Shown: one piece after another, positions 10,320 through 18,878 of the stretch
How positions within the stretch are numbered: position 1 is the stretch's first letter
Layout: each line of letters opens with the position of its first letter
Assembly (NCBI RefSeq): GCF_900128495.1
Contig: NZ_LT635801.1
Location: forward strand, 507,997 to 571,996
Direction of reading: 5' to 3'
Origin: Bacteroides ilei
GTDB lineage: Bacteria; Bacteroidota; Bacteroidia; Bacteroidales; Bacteroidaceae
DNA: 64,000 nt
Made by a program: the position numbers and the translations under genes
Notes under the pieces: generated by a model
Seen by the model: only the letters and a program-made list of their open reading frames with translations
Told to the model about the DNA's origin: nothing
Database searches by the model: none

Positions 10320-11060
10320 ATGGATTCAATTAAAAACAGACGTACGATACGTAAGTATAAGGAACAGGACATTCCCGAAGAATTGTTGAACGGGTTGCTG
10401 GAGGAGTCATTCCGGGCTTCTACCATGGGGAACATGCAGTTGTACAGTGTGGTCGTGACCCGCAGTCGCGAAATGAAGGAAAAGCTGGCTCCCGCCCATT
10501 TTAACCAGCCTATGGTTACTTCCGCTCCTGTTGTCCTTACATTCTGTGCCGATTTCAACCGTTTCAGCAAATGGTGTCTGCAGCGGAAGGCCGAACCTGG
10601 ATACGACAATCCGCTGTCATTCCTGAACGCCATGAGCGACACGCTGCTGGTGACCCAGAATTTCTGTACTTTGGCCGAAGACAATGGATTGGGAATCTGT
10701 TATCTGGGTACTACCATCTATAATCCTGCCCCGATTATCGAATTGCTGAAGCTGCCCCGCCTGGTTATGCCCGTGGCTACCATTACGGTAGGTTATCCGG
10801 ATGAATGTCCGGCACAGCCCGACCGTCTTCCTTTGAGAGGAATCATACATGAGGAAGTATATAAGGACTATACTCCAGAAATGATTGACGACATTTATGC
10901 CTACAAGGAGTCTTTGCCGGAAAACAAGCATTTTGTGGAGATCAACCATACCGAAACGCTGGCTCAGATATTTACTGATATCCGTTATAAGAAGGCAGAT
11001 AATGAAATGATGTCGGAGTCATTGAAGGCGACGTTGAAGAAACAGGGATTCCGTAAATAA
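10320..11060 (+). CDS. Nitroreductase family protein (FMN-dependent)
   Basis: 246 residues from the ATG at 10320, chosen because the preceding ATGs at 10287 and 10314 overlap or abut the presumed promoter and because family members start at MDSIKNRRTIRKYKEQDIP. The N-terminal R-R-T-I-R-K-Y block binds FMN phosphate; FRASTMGNMQLYSVVVTR and the C-terminal glycine-rich GLGICYLGTT are typical of the NfsA/FRP-like fold. Such proteins reduce nitroaromatics, quinones or flavins with NAD(P)H; the physiological substrate is unknown. It is convergent with dnaA and shares a bidirectional terminator with it. Confidence 0.85.
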   Translation: MDSIKNRRTIRKYKEQDIPEELLNGLLEESFRASTMGNMQLYSVVVTRSREMKEKLAPAHFNQPMVTSAPVVLTFCADFNRFSKWCLQRKAEPGYDNPLSFLNAMSDTLLVTQNFCTLAEDNGLGICYLGTTIYNPAPIIELLKLPRLVMPVATITVGYPDECPAQPDRLPLRGIIHEEVYKDYTPEMIDDIYAYKESLPENKHFVEINHTETLAQIFTDIRYKKADNEMMSESLKATLKKQGFRK

Positions 11061-11080
11061 AAAGCCTGTAGTTTTGAAAG

Positions 11081-11146
11081 AAACAGGAAAGGACATGAAT
11101 TTTCTACTTTGATAGTGAAAAAATTCATGTCCTTTCCTGTTTTATA
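11081..11146. terminator. Bidirectional terminator between nitroreductase and dnaA
   Basis: A perfect 23-bp inverted repeat (arms 11081-11103 and 11120-11142, 16-base loop) sits between two convergent genes. A-rich and T-rich edges on both sides let it act in either direction. Confidence 0.85.
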
Positions 11147-11161
11147 TATCTTGCCGGCCTG

Positions 11162-12574
11162 TCATTTCTGCCGTAGGCTGGATTCTATTTCCTCAATTTC
11201 TGCCTTGAATGCTTTGTCTACTTCTACCTGATCTTTTACAATCTTGCAGGCATGGAGCACCGTAGCATGGTCTTTGTTACCTATCATCTGTCCTATCTTT
11301 GAAGAGGAAGTTTCGGTATGCTTCTTGGCCAGATACATGGCAACCTGCCGTACCTGTACCACTTCACGCTTACGGGTTTTCGTATGGATGGTGGAAGCGT
11401 CTACCTGATAATGCGAGCAGACCTTTTCAATGATATCCTCAACCGTCAGCGGCTTGACTTCCGCACAGCGTACGGCTTTCCTTACAATATGTTGTGCCAG
11501 ATCCAGGTTGATTTCACGTTTCAGCTTGATGGAATATACCAGCAGGGAGTTGACAATTCCTTCAAGTTCACGTACGCTTTCGTTTACGTTCTCTGCAATG
11601 TAGTTGATGACCGGTTCCGGTATGGAAAGACCGTCACGGCGGATCTTGTCCCTGAGTATGTTCTTCCGGAGCTCGATGTCCGGTTTTTCCAGTTCGGCCA
11701 CCAGTCCCCATTTGAAACGGGTGAGCAGGCGGTCTTCCATCCCTTGCAGCATGACCGGAGCCCTATCGGATGTAAGGATAAGCTGCTTGCCGTTCTGATG
11801 CAGGTGGTTGAAAATGTGGAAGAACGTATTCTGGGTCTTGGTTACTCCCGCAAATTCCTGTATATCATCGATAATCAGTACATCGATGGTCTGGTAGAAA
11901 CTGATGAAGTCATTGAAATGATTGGTTCTTACCGAATCCGTATATTGCATCTGGAAGAGGTGTGCCGAGATATACAATACACGTTTTTCGGGATAGAGTT
12001 CCTTGATACGTGTGCCGATGGCATTGATCAGGTGTGTCTTGCCCACTCCCGACGGACCGTATAGAAACAGAGGATTGAAGGTACGGGCCGGATTCTGGGC
12101 AACGGTTTCGGCAACCGTCCGTGAGAATTCGTTGCTCGCTCCTTTGATGAAGTTCTCGAAATTATAGTTCGGGTTCAGATGAGGATTCAGATCCTGTGCG
12201 TTCGAAGAAGCCTGTAATATTGTGGGCGCCTTATTGGCGTTATGGATAGACGTCTGGGGCGGTAGCGCAGCCGAGCGTTCCGTGCCTTTTATATCGACGG
12301 CTATATGGTTTGTCTTGTCGGTCAGGATAGAGTACATCAGCTCCGTGCCTTCTCCAATCTCCTTGTAGATGGCTGCACGAAGCAAGCCCACGAACTTTTC
12401 TTCCAGGTATTCATAGAAGAAAGGACTGGGTACCCCGATCGTCAAGGCCTTATTCTCGTATTTCAGCGGTACGATAGGCTCAAACCAAGTTTTGAAGGCT
12501 GTCGCATTCACGTTGTCTCTGATGAAAATGAGACAACGGTTCCATAATGCAATAGCCTGATTGTTCTCAATCAT
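11162..12574 (-). CDS. dnaA: Chromosomal replication initiator DnaA
   Basis: 470 residues. Domain I is at about 1-85 ([27 protein letters not shown]), followed by a variable linker to about 130. The AAA+ domain carries Walker [11 protein letters not shown] and Walker [11 protein letters not shown]; sensor and arginine-finger regions follow ([21 protein letters not shown]). C-terminal domain IV has the signature [13 protein letters not shown] that reads DnaA boxes. It forms ATP-dependent filaments at oriC. The upstream 325 bp are AT-rich with inverted repeats, but no convincing cluster of DnaA boxes was seen, so oriC location stays open. Confidence 0.97.
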   Translation of the reverse strand: MIENNQAIALWNRCLIFIRDNVNATAFKTWFEPIVPLKYENKALTIGVPSPFFYEYLEEKFVGLLRAAIYKEIGEGTELMYSILTDKTNHIAVDIKGTERSAALPPQTSIHNANKAPTILQASSNAQDLNPHLNPNYNFENFIKGASNEFSRTVAETVAQNPARTFNPLFLYGPSGVGKTHLINAIGTRIKELYPEKRVLYISAHLFQMQYTDSVRTNHFNDFISFYQTIDVLIIDDIQEFAGVTKTQNTFFHIFNHLHQNGKQLILTSDRAPVMLQGMEDRLLTRFKWGLVAELEKPDIELRKNILRDKIRRDGLSIPEPVINYIAENVNESVRELEGIVNSLLVYSIKLKREINLDLAQHIVRKAVRCAEVKPLTVEDIIEKVCSHYQVDASTIHTKTRKREVVQVRQVAMYLAKKHTETSSSKIGQMIGNKDHATVLHACKIVKDQVEVDKAFKAEIEEIESSLRQK

Positions 12575-12615
12575 ATTTATGTTCTAAAATTTAATAAGCG
12601 AAACTTCTACGTTTG

Positions 12616-12647
12616 CAAATTTCGTAATGAAATTCTAGAAAAACAAA
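12616..12647 (-). promoter_or_regulatory. Candidate dnaA promoter
   Basis: On the minus strand TTTG (plus 12644-12647) and GAAATTTG (plus 12616-12623) are 20 bases apart. The -7 box keeps TTTG but lacks the leading TA, so this is a weaker match. The -33 element falls inside one arm of the inverted repeat at 12636-12750. Confidence 0.45.
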
Positions 12648-12750
12648 TCATATTTCTCTTGCTTTTTAATGGAATTATATAACTACCTGTTGTACAGAAT
12701 TTTATACATCTGTTAAAATAGTGTATGCCTTAAAACAATTTGTTTTTCTA
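12636..12750. repeat. Spaced 13-bp inverted repeat upstream of dnaA
   Basis: TAGAAAAACAAAT at 12636-12648 and its exact reverse complement at 12738-12750 flank 89 bp of AT-rich DNA upstream of dnaA. One arm overlaps the presumed -33 element. This could be a pair of operator sites or part of a replication region; the sequence does not say which. Confidence 0.6.
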
Positions 12751-12802
12751 TAAAGGTTTGAATTTCAGTTTATTGTGATAAAGTGTCTATTTGTTTATAT
12801 TA

Positions 12803-12841
12803 TAATGTCTTGATATTCCGATTTTGAATATCAAGACATTA
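12803..12841. repeat. Perfect 16-bp hairpin downstream of the MCE gene
   Basis: Arms 12803-12818 and 12826-12841 (TAATGTCTTGATATTC and complement) with a 7-base loop. It lies 60 bases after the stop of the MCE gene on the minus strand and is probably its terminator, although no strong T-run follows. Confidence 0.6.
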
Positions 12842-12900
12842 CATTGTAACTGCCATCATCCGGCAAGTAAATCCTTATTTAGAATTGTTCCATATAATGC

Positions 12901-13788
12901 CTAGTTGTCTTTTTTACCGAACAAGGAAAAATGTACGTAACGTTTAGGATGTTCCTTCAGGTCTTCCAGCAGGTTTGCGGCATTTACACTGGTGGCATTC
13001 AGGTTGTTGTAGAGTGAGGAATCATTCAGTAACAGTCCCAGGCTATTGTCTTTCCTGTTGAGCTTGTCGGTCAGGAGGTAGACATTCTGGAGTGTTGCAT
13101 CCACTTTCTGGAAGGTTGCCGCATAGTCTATTCCCTTCAGGTTTTCACTGATTGTCTTCAGATTGGCCGATACGGCGTTCATGTTGTCGGCCAGTTGAGG
13201 TACCTCTGTGTTCATCAGCTTGTTGAGTTGTCTGCTTGTGCTGTTCAGTGAGGCGGTCAGCTGTTCTGTATTGTGGAGGGTATTCTTCAGTGCCGGATCG
13301 GCCAGCAGAGCGTTTAATGAAGCCAGTATCGAGTCCATTTTAGGGAGCATGACCTGTAGTTTGGGAAGCAGGTCGGTTTCAGCTGCTCCTAAAATACCGT
13401 TATTGGCATATCCCTGTAATGTATCTCCTTCTTCATGATAGGTCTTGCTTTCCATATTCAGGATAAAGTTCATCTTTACGGTACCCAGCATTTCCGTTAC
13501 CAGTTCGGCATGGCTTCCGCTGGGAATGCGCATTTCATCGTCTGTTTCCACGCATACGACCACATGTCCCGGATGGTTGTAGTTATACTGTATGTCGTTG
13601 ACTATACCTACCTTGTATCCGTTGGCGAATACAGGGCTGGATTTCGCCAGTCCGTTGATGTCTTCAAATTCTACATAGTAATAGCTTTCCGGTTTAAACA
13701 TGTTTATGCCTTTCAGGTAGTTGATACCGAAAAAGAGAATAAGCAATGCAGCTATTCCTGCCAGACCTATTTTAAATTCTTTTCTCAT
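12901..13788 (-). CDS. MlaD/MCE family lipid-transport protein
   Basis: 295 residues with one N-terminal membrane helix (IGLAGIAALLILFFGINYLKG) followed by an MCE domain at about 35-115 (VEFEDINGLAKSSPVFANGY, KVGIVNDIQY, GTVKMNFILNM). The C-terminal half is a long helical region with repeating L-N-x-T/S heptads (residues 155-275), as in periplasm-spanning MCE proteins. These proteins form hexameric channels that pass phospholipids between inner and outer membranes. No MlaE permease or MlaF ATPase is adjacent. It follows the amidase gene by 16 bases, so both are likely one transcript. Confidence 0.9.
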   Translation of the reverse strand: MRKEFKIGLAGIAALLILFFGINYLKGINMFKPESYYYVEFEDINGLAKSSPVFANGYKVGIVNDIQYNYNHPGHVVVCVETDDEMRIPSGSHAELVTEMLGTVKMNFILNMESKTYHEEGDTLQGYANNGILGAAETDLLPKLQVMLPKMDSILASLNALLADPALKNTLHNTEQLTASLNSTSRQLNKLMNTEVPQLADNMNAVSANLKTISENLKGIDYAATFQKVDATLQNVYLLTDKLNRKDNSLGLLLNDSSLYNNLNATSVNAANLLEDLKEHPKRYVHFSLFGKKDN

Positions 13789-13804
13789 ATTGCGTTTCTT
13801 TTAT

Positions 13805-14989
13805 TTATTTTCTGTTTTTCTTGAATTCCTTGATTGCGTCATTGACATTGGTCTTTTCACCGTTCTTGAAAGCGATGATGAAGGCATCCTTGAACTTAGC
13901 GTCGACCTTGTTGCGTTTCAGGCGGAGAACCTGGTTATAGTCGGTACTGTCACCGTATGTATATTTGTAAATGCCGTTCTCCTTATAGCAGCCCACCGGT
14001 GAAAGTCCCTTGAACAGCTTACTGCCAGAAGGCAGCTTCCTGTCCGAAGTCAGTATCTGGATCTTGAATACAGGCTGGCCACCGTTATCTGCGGGAGTAT
14101 CCACTTTTCCAGGTGTGTCGTCACGGGTAGGAGAGGGAGCCTGTTTTTCCTTGGTTCCGGTTGCCGGTTTCGGGTCTGCATCTGCTTGCACTACCTGTGT
14201 ATTTCCTTGCCGTTGTTGCCGGTAATTCATGAAGGCTAGATAAATGCTTCTGGCCAGTGCGGAAGAACCGTTTTCCGAAAGCAGGTATGCTTCTTCGTTC
14301 CTGTTCGTGATATATCCCAGCTCCACCAGTACGCTTGGCATAGTCGTTTCACGCAATACCAGGAATCCGGCCTGGTGTACCCCTTTGTCAACACGTCGGG
14401 CGTTGTTGCGGAACTGTGTCTGGATAAGCCGGGCAAAGCTGACACTTTGTGACATGTTCTTGTCCTGCATGAATTCAAAGATGATATAACTTTCTGAAGA
14501 GTTCGGATTAAAGCCGGCATATCGTTGCTTGTAGTCGTCTTCGATCAGAATGACGGAGTTTTCCTTTTTGGCAACTTCCAGATTATCCTGGGTGCGATGC
14601 AGTCCCAGCGTATATGTTTCGGTACCTCTTACCGAGCTGTTGCGTGAAGCTACAGAGTTTGTATGGATGGAAATGAACAGGTCGGCCTTGGCGTTGTTCG
14701 CAATGTCGGCCCGGCTGTGGAGCGGGACAAACACGTCCTTTTTCCGGGTATAGACAACCCGTGTATCACTACAATTCTGCTCGATAAGCTTTCCGAGCTT
14801 CAGTGCCACGTTAAGGTTGATGTTTTTTTCACGTCCCCGCTTGCCGATGGCTCCCGGGTCGTGTCCCCCGTGGCCGGCATCTATCACTACGGTAAAACGT
14901 TTGTCCGATGCACCGTAGGCCGGAGTTGCCGTGAGCAGGGTGAGTGCAAGACCGAATATATATAATATATAGAATTTAAAAGTTTTCAT
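13805..14989 (-). CDS. N-acetylmuramoyl-L-alanine amidase with C-terminal SPOR-like domain
   Basis: 394 residues. A signal peptide (ends near TPAYGA) is followed by an Amidase_3 domain at about 30-250: VVIDAGHGGHDPGAIGKRG has the first zinc histidine, DLFISIHTNS another, and SVLVELGYITN the catalytic glutamate. A Pro/Thr/Lys-rich linker (about 255-300) leads to a SPOR-like segment (VFKIQILTSDRKLP to the end), likely binding denuded septal glycan. It cleaves the amide between MurNAc and the stem peptide and probably helps separate daughter cells. A minus-strand -7 box TAACTTTG lies at 15006-15013. Confidence 0.92.
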   Translation of the reverse strand: MKTFKFYILYIFGLALTLLTATPAYGASDKRFTVVIDAGHGGHDPGAIGKRGREKNINLNVALKLGKLIEQNCSDTRVVYTRKKDVFVPLHSRADIANNAKADLFISIHTNSVASRNSSVRGTETYTLGLHRTQDNLEVAKKENSVILIEDDYKQRYAGFNPNSSESYIIFEFMQDKNMSQSVSFARLIQTQFRNNARRVDKGVHQAGFLVLRETTMPSVLVELGYITNRNEEAYLLSENGSSALARSIYLAFMNYRQQRQGNTQVVQADADPKPATGTKEKQAPSPTRDDTPGKVDTPADNGGQPVFKIQILTSDRKLPSGSKLFKGLSPVGCYKENGIYKYTYGDSTDYNQVLRLKRNKVDAKFKDAFIIAFKNGEKTNVNDAIKEFKKNRK

Positions 14990-15005
14990 AACCGGATTAT
15001 GTCTG

Positions 15006-15013
15006 CAAAGTTA
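15006..15013 (-). promoter_or_regulatory. -7 box of the amidase-MCE operon
   Basis: Reverse complement reads TAACTTTG, matching TAnnTTTG, 17 bases before the amidase start. No clear -33 TTTG was found at the right distance. Confidence 0.45.
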
Positions 15014-15160
15014 ATAGTTTTTTGCTCTTTTCCGAGAATTCGGACTTTAAGAATTACTATTTCAGTAGATAACGTCTATAAAAACAGATAAAAATGCTAT
15101 AGTTCCAGGTTGTTTTCACTATTTTTGTCTGTAGCTTCTTGAATCTAAACATCTGTGCTT

Positions 15161-15628
15161 ATGAAAAAGATCTTGTCGTTTGCAATTCCTGTTCTTTTTT
15201 GTCTGGGAATAGGAGTGGCCGGACGTTATGTCCAGGCCGAAGCCCAGGCGGAATGGTATCCGTTCCTGTCGAAACCGGCGCTTACACCTCCCGGATGGGC
15301 ATTTCCGGTGGTATGGACTTTCATCTATGTCTGCATGGGGGTGGCATGTGGATTTGTCTGGAACATGAGTGAGGGTCTGCGCAGAAGGCTGCTGGCTCTC
15401 TGGATTGTCCAGCTTGTCCTTAATTTCTTGTGGAGCGTGCTTTTTTTCTATTGCCACAGCTTCAGTCTGGGTATGCTTGATATCCTGTTGCTCGACGTGT
15501 CGGTATTCTGTTTTATGTGGACCGGATTCAAGGTTAAGCCGGTATTGGGATGGCTTTTCGTTCCGTATATGGTCTGGTTGTTGCTGGCTACCTATCTGAA
15601 CGGTTCTCTGTGGTATCTGAATGCCTGA
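15161..15628 (+). CDS. TspO/MBR family tryptophan-rich sensory protein
   Basis: 155 residues from the ATG at 15161; an in-frame GTG six bases earlier is less likely. Five hydrophobic helices and the hallmark WYPFLSKPALTPPGWAFPVVW identify TspO, which binds porphyrins and related ligands in the membrane. Further conserved positions are in WIVQLVLNFLWSVLFF and the C-terminal PYMVWLLLATYLNGSLWYLN. A -7 box TATTTTTG is at 15120-15127. Its role in anaerobic gut bacteria is not established; tetrapyrrole handling or stress signalling are the usual proposals. Confidence 0.88.
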   Translation: MKKILSFAIPVLFCLGIGVAGRYVQAEAQAEWYPFLSKPALTPPGWAFPVVWTFIYVCMGVACGFVWNMSEGLRRRLLALWIVQLVLNFLWSVLFFYCHSFSLGMLDILLLDVSVFCFMWTGFKVKPVLGWLFVPYMVWLLLATYLNGSLWYLNA

Positions 15629-15722
15629 CAGGAAACGTGTATGGGGCAGGATGATGTGGTGTGGCAACGTTAATAAAGCATAAACCGACGGAATAATGTC
15701 AATCTGGCGCCCCGAAAAATTG

Positions 15723-15730
15723 TATATTTG
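15723..15730 (+). promoter_or_regulatory. -7 box of folD
   Basis: TATATTTG, 40 bases before the folD start codon, matches TAnnTTTG. The -33 element is not clear. Confidence 0.5.
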
Positions 15731-15770
15731 TTTGTTTTCGTAGAAAAGACTAAAAATAAGTATAGAAATT

Positions 15771-16655
15771 ATGACGTTAATTGATGGAAAAGCTATTTCG
15801 GAGCAGATAAAGCAGGAGATTGCCGCCGAGGTTGCCGAAATTGTTGCCCGTGGAGGCAAACGTCCGCATCTGGCCGCCATACTAGTCGGTCATGACGGAG
15901 GAAGTGAAACCTATGTAGCTTCGAAGGTGAAAGCTTGTGAGGTATGTGGATTCAAGTCTACCCTGATCCGTTTCGAGAATGATGTTACAGAGGCCGAACT
16001 GCTGGCCAAGGTCCAGGAGTTGAATGAAGACGATGACGTGGACGGATTTATCGTACAGTTACCTTTACCCGACCATATTTCGGCCCAGAAAGTGATTGAA
16101 GCTATTGACTACCGGAAAGACGTGGATGGTTTCCATCCTATCAACGTGGGCCGTATGGGTATCGGACTTCCGTGTTACGTATCGGCTACTCCCAACGGAA
16201 TTCTGGAGCTGCTGAGACGCTATAAGATAGAGACCCAGGGAAAGAAATGCGTGGTGCTGGGGCGGAGCAACATCGTGGGTAAGCCGATGGCCATCCTGAT
16301 GATGCAGAAGAAATATCCGGGCGACGCTACGGTTACGGTTTGTCATAGCCATAGCCAGAATCTGGAACAGGAATGTCGTGAAGCCGACATCATTATCGTA
16401 GCAATGGGAAAACCGAATTTCCTGAAGGCCGATATGGTGAAGGAGGGTGCCGTAGTGATAGACGTAGGTACGACCCGTGTCCCGGATGCGACCCGGAAAT
16501 CGGGCTTCAAGCTTACCGGCGACGTGAAGTTTGATGAAGTGGCGCCCAAGTGTTCCTATATCACTCCGGTTCCGGGAGGAGTAGGTCCGATGACAATCGT
16601 CTCACTGATGAAAAATACATTGCTGGCCGGAACAAAAGCGATTTACAAGGATTGA
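15771..16655 (+). CDS. folD: Bifunctional methylenetetrahydrofolate dehydrogenase/cyclohydrolase
   Basis: 294 residues. It interconverts 5,10-methylene-, 5,10-methenyl- and 10-formyl-tetrahydrofolate in the cytoplasm using NADP. Motifs seen are [20 protein letters not shown] with the catalytic lysine, [40 protein letters not shown] (dinucleotide site) and the C-terminal [12 protein letters not shown]. It is monocistronic with its own promoter and a stem-loop downstream. Confidence 0.97.
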   Translation: MTLIDGKAISEQIKQEIAAEVAEIVARGGKRPHLAAILVGHDGGSETYVASKVKACEVCGFKSTLIRFENDVTEAELLAKVQELNEDDDVDGFIVQLPLPDHISAQKVIEAIDYRKDVDGFHPINVGRMGIGLPCYVSATPNGILELLRRYKIETQGKKCVVLGRSNIVGKPMAILMMQKKYPGDATVTVCHSHSQNLEQECREADIIIVAMGKPNFLKADMVKEGAVVIDVGTTRVPDATRKSGFKLTGDVKFDEVAPKCSYITPVPGGVGPMTIVSLMKNTLLAGTKAIYKD

Positions 16656-16681
16656 TACGGTCCGGTGAAATAAAGGCATAC

Positions 16682-16711
16682 AAGGGAGGAGCAAGACGCT
16701 TCTCCCTTTTT
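16682..16711 (+). terminator. Terminator of folD
   Basis: AAGGGAGGAGC (16682-16692) pairs with GCTTCTCCCTT (16698-16708) with one G-U pair and is followed by Ts. It abuts the stop of the convergent multi-HTH gene. Confidence 0.75.
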
Positions 16712-17853
16712 CATTCCTTTGGAACAGGAGTGTTGCTACGGGCCGCTTTCAGTCCCAAGGTGGCAGCCAGTTCCGGTTCGTGCCGGCGTATGTATTGGCG
16801 GAGCACTTCCGGATTATGTCCATATTCGACGGCTGCCTGAGCTACAGGACGCGGATTCTTCTTCAGGCTTTCGATGGCCTCGGCATATTTGGCGGCTACG
16901 GTTTTCATGCGGCAGCGTGAACGGGTGATGTTCACTTCCGCATCTTCATCGGCGTGGATGCCTGCACGTTCCAGCACCAGTGCGCGGTGCCATTTATGCA
17001 GATAGAAGCGGAACCCTTCTGCCGCTACGCCGGTCCTTTTCACTATCTCTTTCATGGTAAGGGCTGTATCGCGGTACATGGCCAGCGCTTCGGCATATTT
17101 CTGTACGGTGGCCGGGAGCGGTTCATACTTGCGTCCGTTTCCCAGCAGCTCCCCGCGTTTCTTCTTTCCGCCGTGCTGTGCCCGTCGCCGGTTCTCCTTC
17201 TTTTCTTTCAACAGATCCTGGTGATAGAAACGCATGTGTTGCAACAGGCCGCCTTCGGATACGTTGCATCTTTGCGCCACCTCTTTGACCGTCATGTCTG
17301 TAGTACGGTAAAGTTCCAGAGCTCCTGCATATTGTTCCTTGCAGGCGGCACGCATTCCGTGGTGTATATTATCATTGATTCCCAGCTTTATCCGTACCTG
17401 TTCACGTCTGGTCAGGATGTCGGGATAATGTACTCGTATAAAGTTGGCCAGTGCCGTCCCGTTCACGCCGAACTTGCGTGCCACCTGTGAGACGTTGAGT
17501 TCTATGTACTGGAGTGAATCGCAGGCCTGTATGGCATCCTTGTATTTCTCATGCGATGCATAGCTCTGTCCGTCCGGTCCGTAAAACCGGATCTTGTACG
17601 GATCTTTCCCTTCTGTCTCTATCCCATACCTGCGCAGGATGAGTTCACGCCAGTAACGGTGCAGGTATACCCCCAGTGCACGTTCGTTTACGTTGCAGGT
17701 GGAAGCTATGGCACGTAACGGGGTTTCCGTTTCCGCATACAAGGTTACGGCTGCTTCATACTTGCTGTGCAGGGCATACCTTTGCCGGATGCGTGACCGC
17801 TCCCGGGCCGACAGGTGTTCTATGTTTTCCATTGACAGGTGTTGTTCATCCAT
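16711..17853 (-). CDS. Protein with five helix-turn-helix-like modules, last gene of the fimbrial operon
   Basis: 380 residues from the ATG at 17853, which lies 13 bases after the preceding stop; the open frame extends further but would overlap that gene. No family name is recognised with certainty. The protein consists of five related units at about 31-78, 103-159, 174-220, 252-299 and 322-368. Each follows K/Q-Y-x-x-A-[ILV]-x-[LAS] then [VLI]-x-x-[VIA]-[AV] then V/G-x-x-x-x-L-x-x-[YFM] and a basic/aromatic end such as YLHRYWRELILRR or YIRRHEPEL, which reads as a helix-turn-helix. Basic linkers (NRRRAQHGGKKKRG) separate some units. DNA binding is inferred. Position at the 3' end of the operon suggests it is made only when the promoter switch is ON. 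Confidence 0.7.
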   Translation of the reverse strand: MDEQHLSMENIEHLSARERSRIRQRYALHSKYEAAVTLYAETETPLRAIASTCNVNERALGVYLHRYWRELILRRYGIETEGKDPYKIRFYGPDGQSYASHEKYKDAIQACDSLQYIELNVSQVARKFGVNGTALANFIRVHYPDILTRREQVRIKLGINDNIHHGMRAACKEQYAGALELYRTTDMTVKEVAQRCNVSEGGLLQHMRFYHQDLLKEKKENRRRAQHGGKKKRGELLGNGRKYEPLPATVQKYAEALAMYRDTALTMKEIVKRTGVAAEGFRFYLHKWHRALVLERAGIHADEDAEVNITRSRCRMKTVAAKYAEAIESLKKNPRPVAQAAVEYGHNPEVLRQYIRRHEPELAATLGLKAARSNTPVPKE

Positions 17854-17866
17854 GATACGTATGTGT

Positions 17867-18829
17867 TTATGGTTCTTGTTGCATGACCGTCCGGCGTACC
17901 GTTTCATAGGTAGCGTCTTTTAATATAACGCGTTTCTGTCCGTCAAGCAGGTAGAGCGACGGCATAGCCTTCAGATCGTACAATGCTCCCGTCTTCACCG
18001 CCTCACGGTCGGTGCCCACCGTCCAGTCTTGGGGCATGTCGGGCAGAGATTTGCGCCACGCCTCATCGTTTCCTTCGGTATAGACAGCCAGCACGCTCAT
18101 TTTTCCGGCCTGTATCGTTTCGGCCAGTGCCTTGTCGGAGACCATCTGTTGCAGTACCTCATGACACGACTCACATTCGGGGTCGTAGAATACCAGCAAC
18201 AGGCGGTTGTTCTTTACGGGTGTGGCGGCCAGCGTGCGGTGTGTGCCGTCGGGCAGGTAGTAGGTAAAGTCCGTAGCCTTGTCTCCTACGTTGTTGCGCC
18301 TCAGCAGTTCCAGCCTGAATTGATAGGAAGAACGCATGGCGTCCGTCTGCGGCAGCACGTCGAGAAGTGTTTCCAGATACATCCCATACAATGTTTCGTT
18401 GTAGTAGGGTGAATTGGGGTTATACAGGTAATCGTCCGTAAGCTGTGTCATAACCTGGCGTGAATGAGGATAGGGCAGAAAGTGTGTACACCAGTCGGCC
18501 AGGCTTTTACCCGTAAGTTCTTTCGTTGTTGTCCCATCCAGCAACAAGGCTATGAAATTCACAAAACCCTGTTCCGTCACGTCGCGGTTGTTTACCAAGG
18601 TAGTGTCGGCAAAGTCGAACTTATCCCAGTAGTGGGTGAGAAGGTAGGCTTTGCGGGCTTCCGGTTCCGTCAGAGTAGCAGGGATTTCGGGAAAAATAAA
18701 TATTTGATCCTGTAGCTGTATAGCCACAGGATCTTGTTTATTTAATCTTGGAGAAGATTGAGAACCTGATTTTATCTGACAGGCTGTTAGTAGCAAAAGA
18801 TTTCCAAGGATTAGATATTTAATTATCAT
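17867..18829 (-). CDS. Thioredoxin-fold lipoprotein, DUF5106-like
   Basis: 320 residues from the ATG at 18829, picked because it opens a lipoprotein signal (MIIKYLILGNLLLLTAC, lipid cysteine 17); the longer frame would overlap the tip gene. The middle region (about 40-190) resembles DUF5106: RKAYLLTHYWDKFDFADTTL, GMYLETLL. The C-terminal thioredoxin-like domain has FYDPECESCHEVLQQM with a C219-x-x-C222 redox pair and a cis-proline segment AMPSLYLLDG. It probably acts at the periplasmic face as a thiol oxidoreductase. It follows the fimbrial tip gene by 49 bases and precedes the multi-HTH gene by 13, so it belongs to the fimbrial operon. A role in subunit disulfides is only an inference. Confidence 0.8.
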   Translation of the reverse strand: MIIKYLILGNLLLLTACQIKSGSQSSPRLNKQDPVAIQLQDQIFIFPEIPATLTEPEARKAYLLTHYWDKFDFADTTLVNNRDVTEQGFVNFIALLLDGTTTKELTGKSLADWCTHFLPYPHSRQVMTQLTDDYLYNPNSPYYNETLYGMYLETLLDVLPQTDAMRSSYQFRLELLRRNNVGDKATDFTYYLPDGTHRTLAATPVKNNRLLLVFYDPECESCHEVLQQMVSDKALAETIQAGKMSVLAVYTEGNDEAWRKSLPDMPQDWTVGTDREAVKTGALYDLKAMPSLYLLDGQKRVILKDATYETVRRTVMQQEP

Positions 18830-18878
18830 TTTTTCGATATAAAAAATTTTATAGTGTATCAAGACACCAAATATAAAT

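Noticed and set aside
12575..12900. oriC next to dnaA
   Set aside because: The region is AT-rich but only single weak matches to DnaA boxes were seen, so the claim is not supported by sequence alone.
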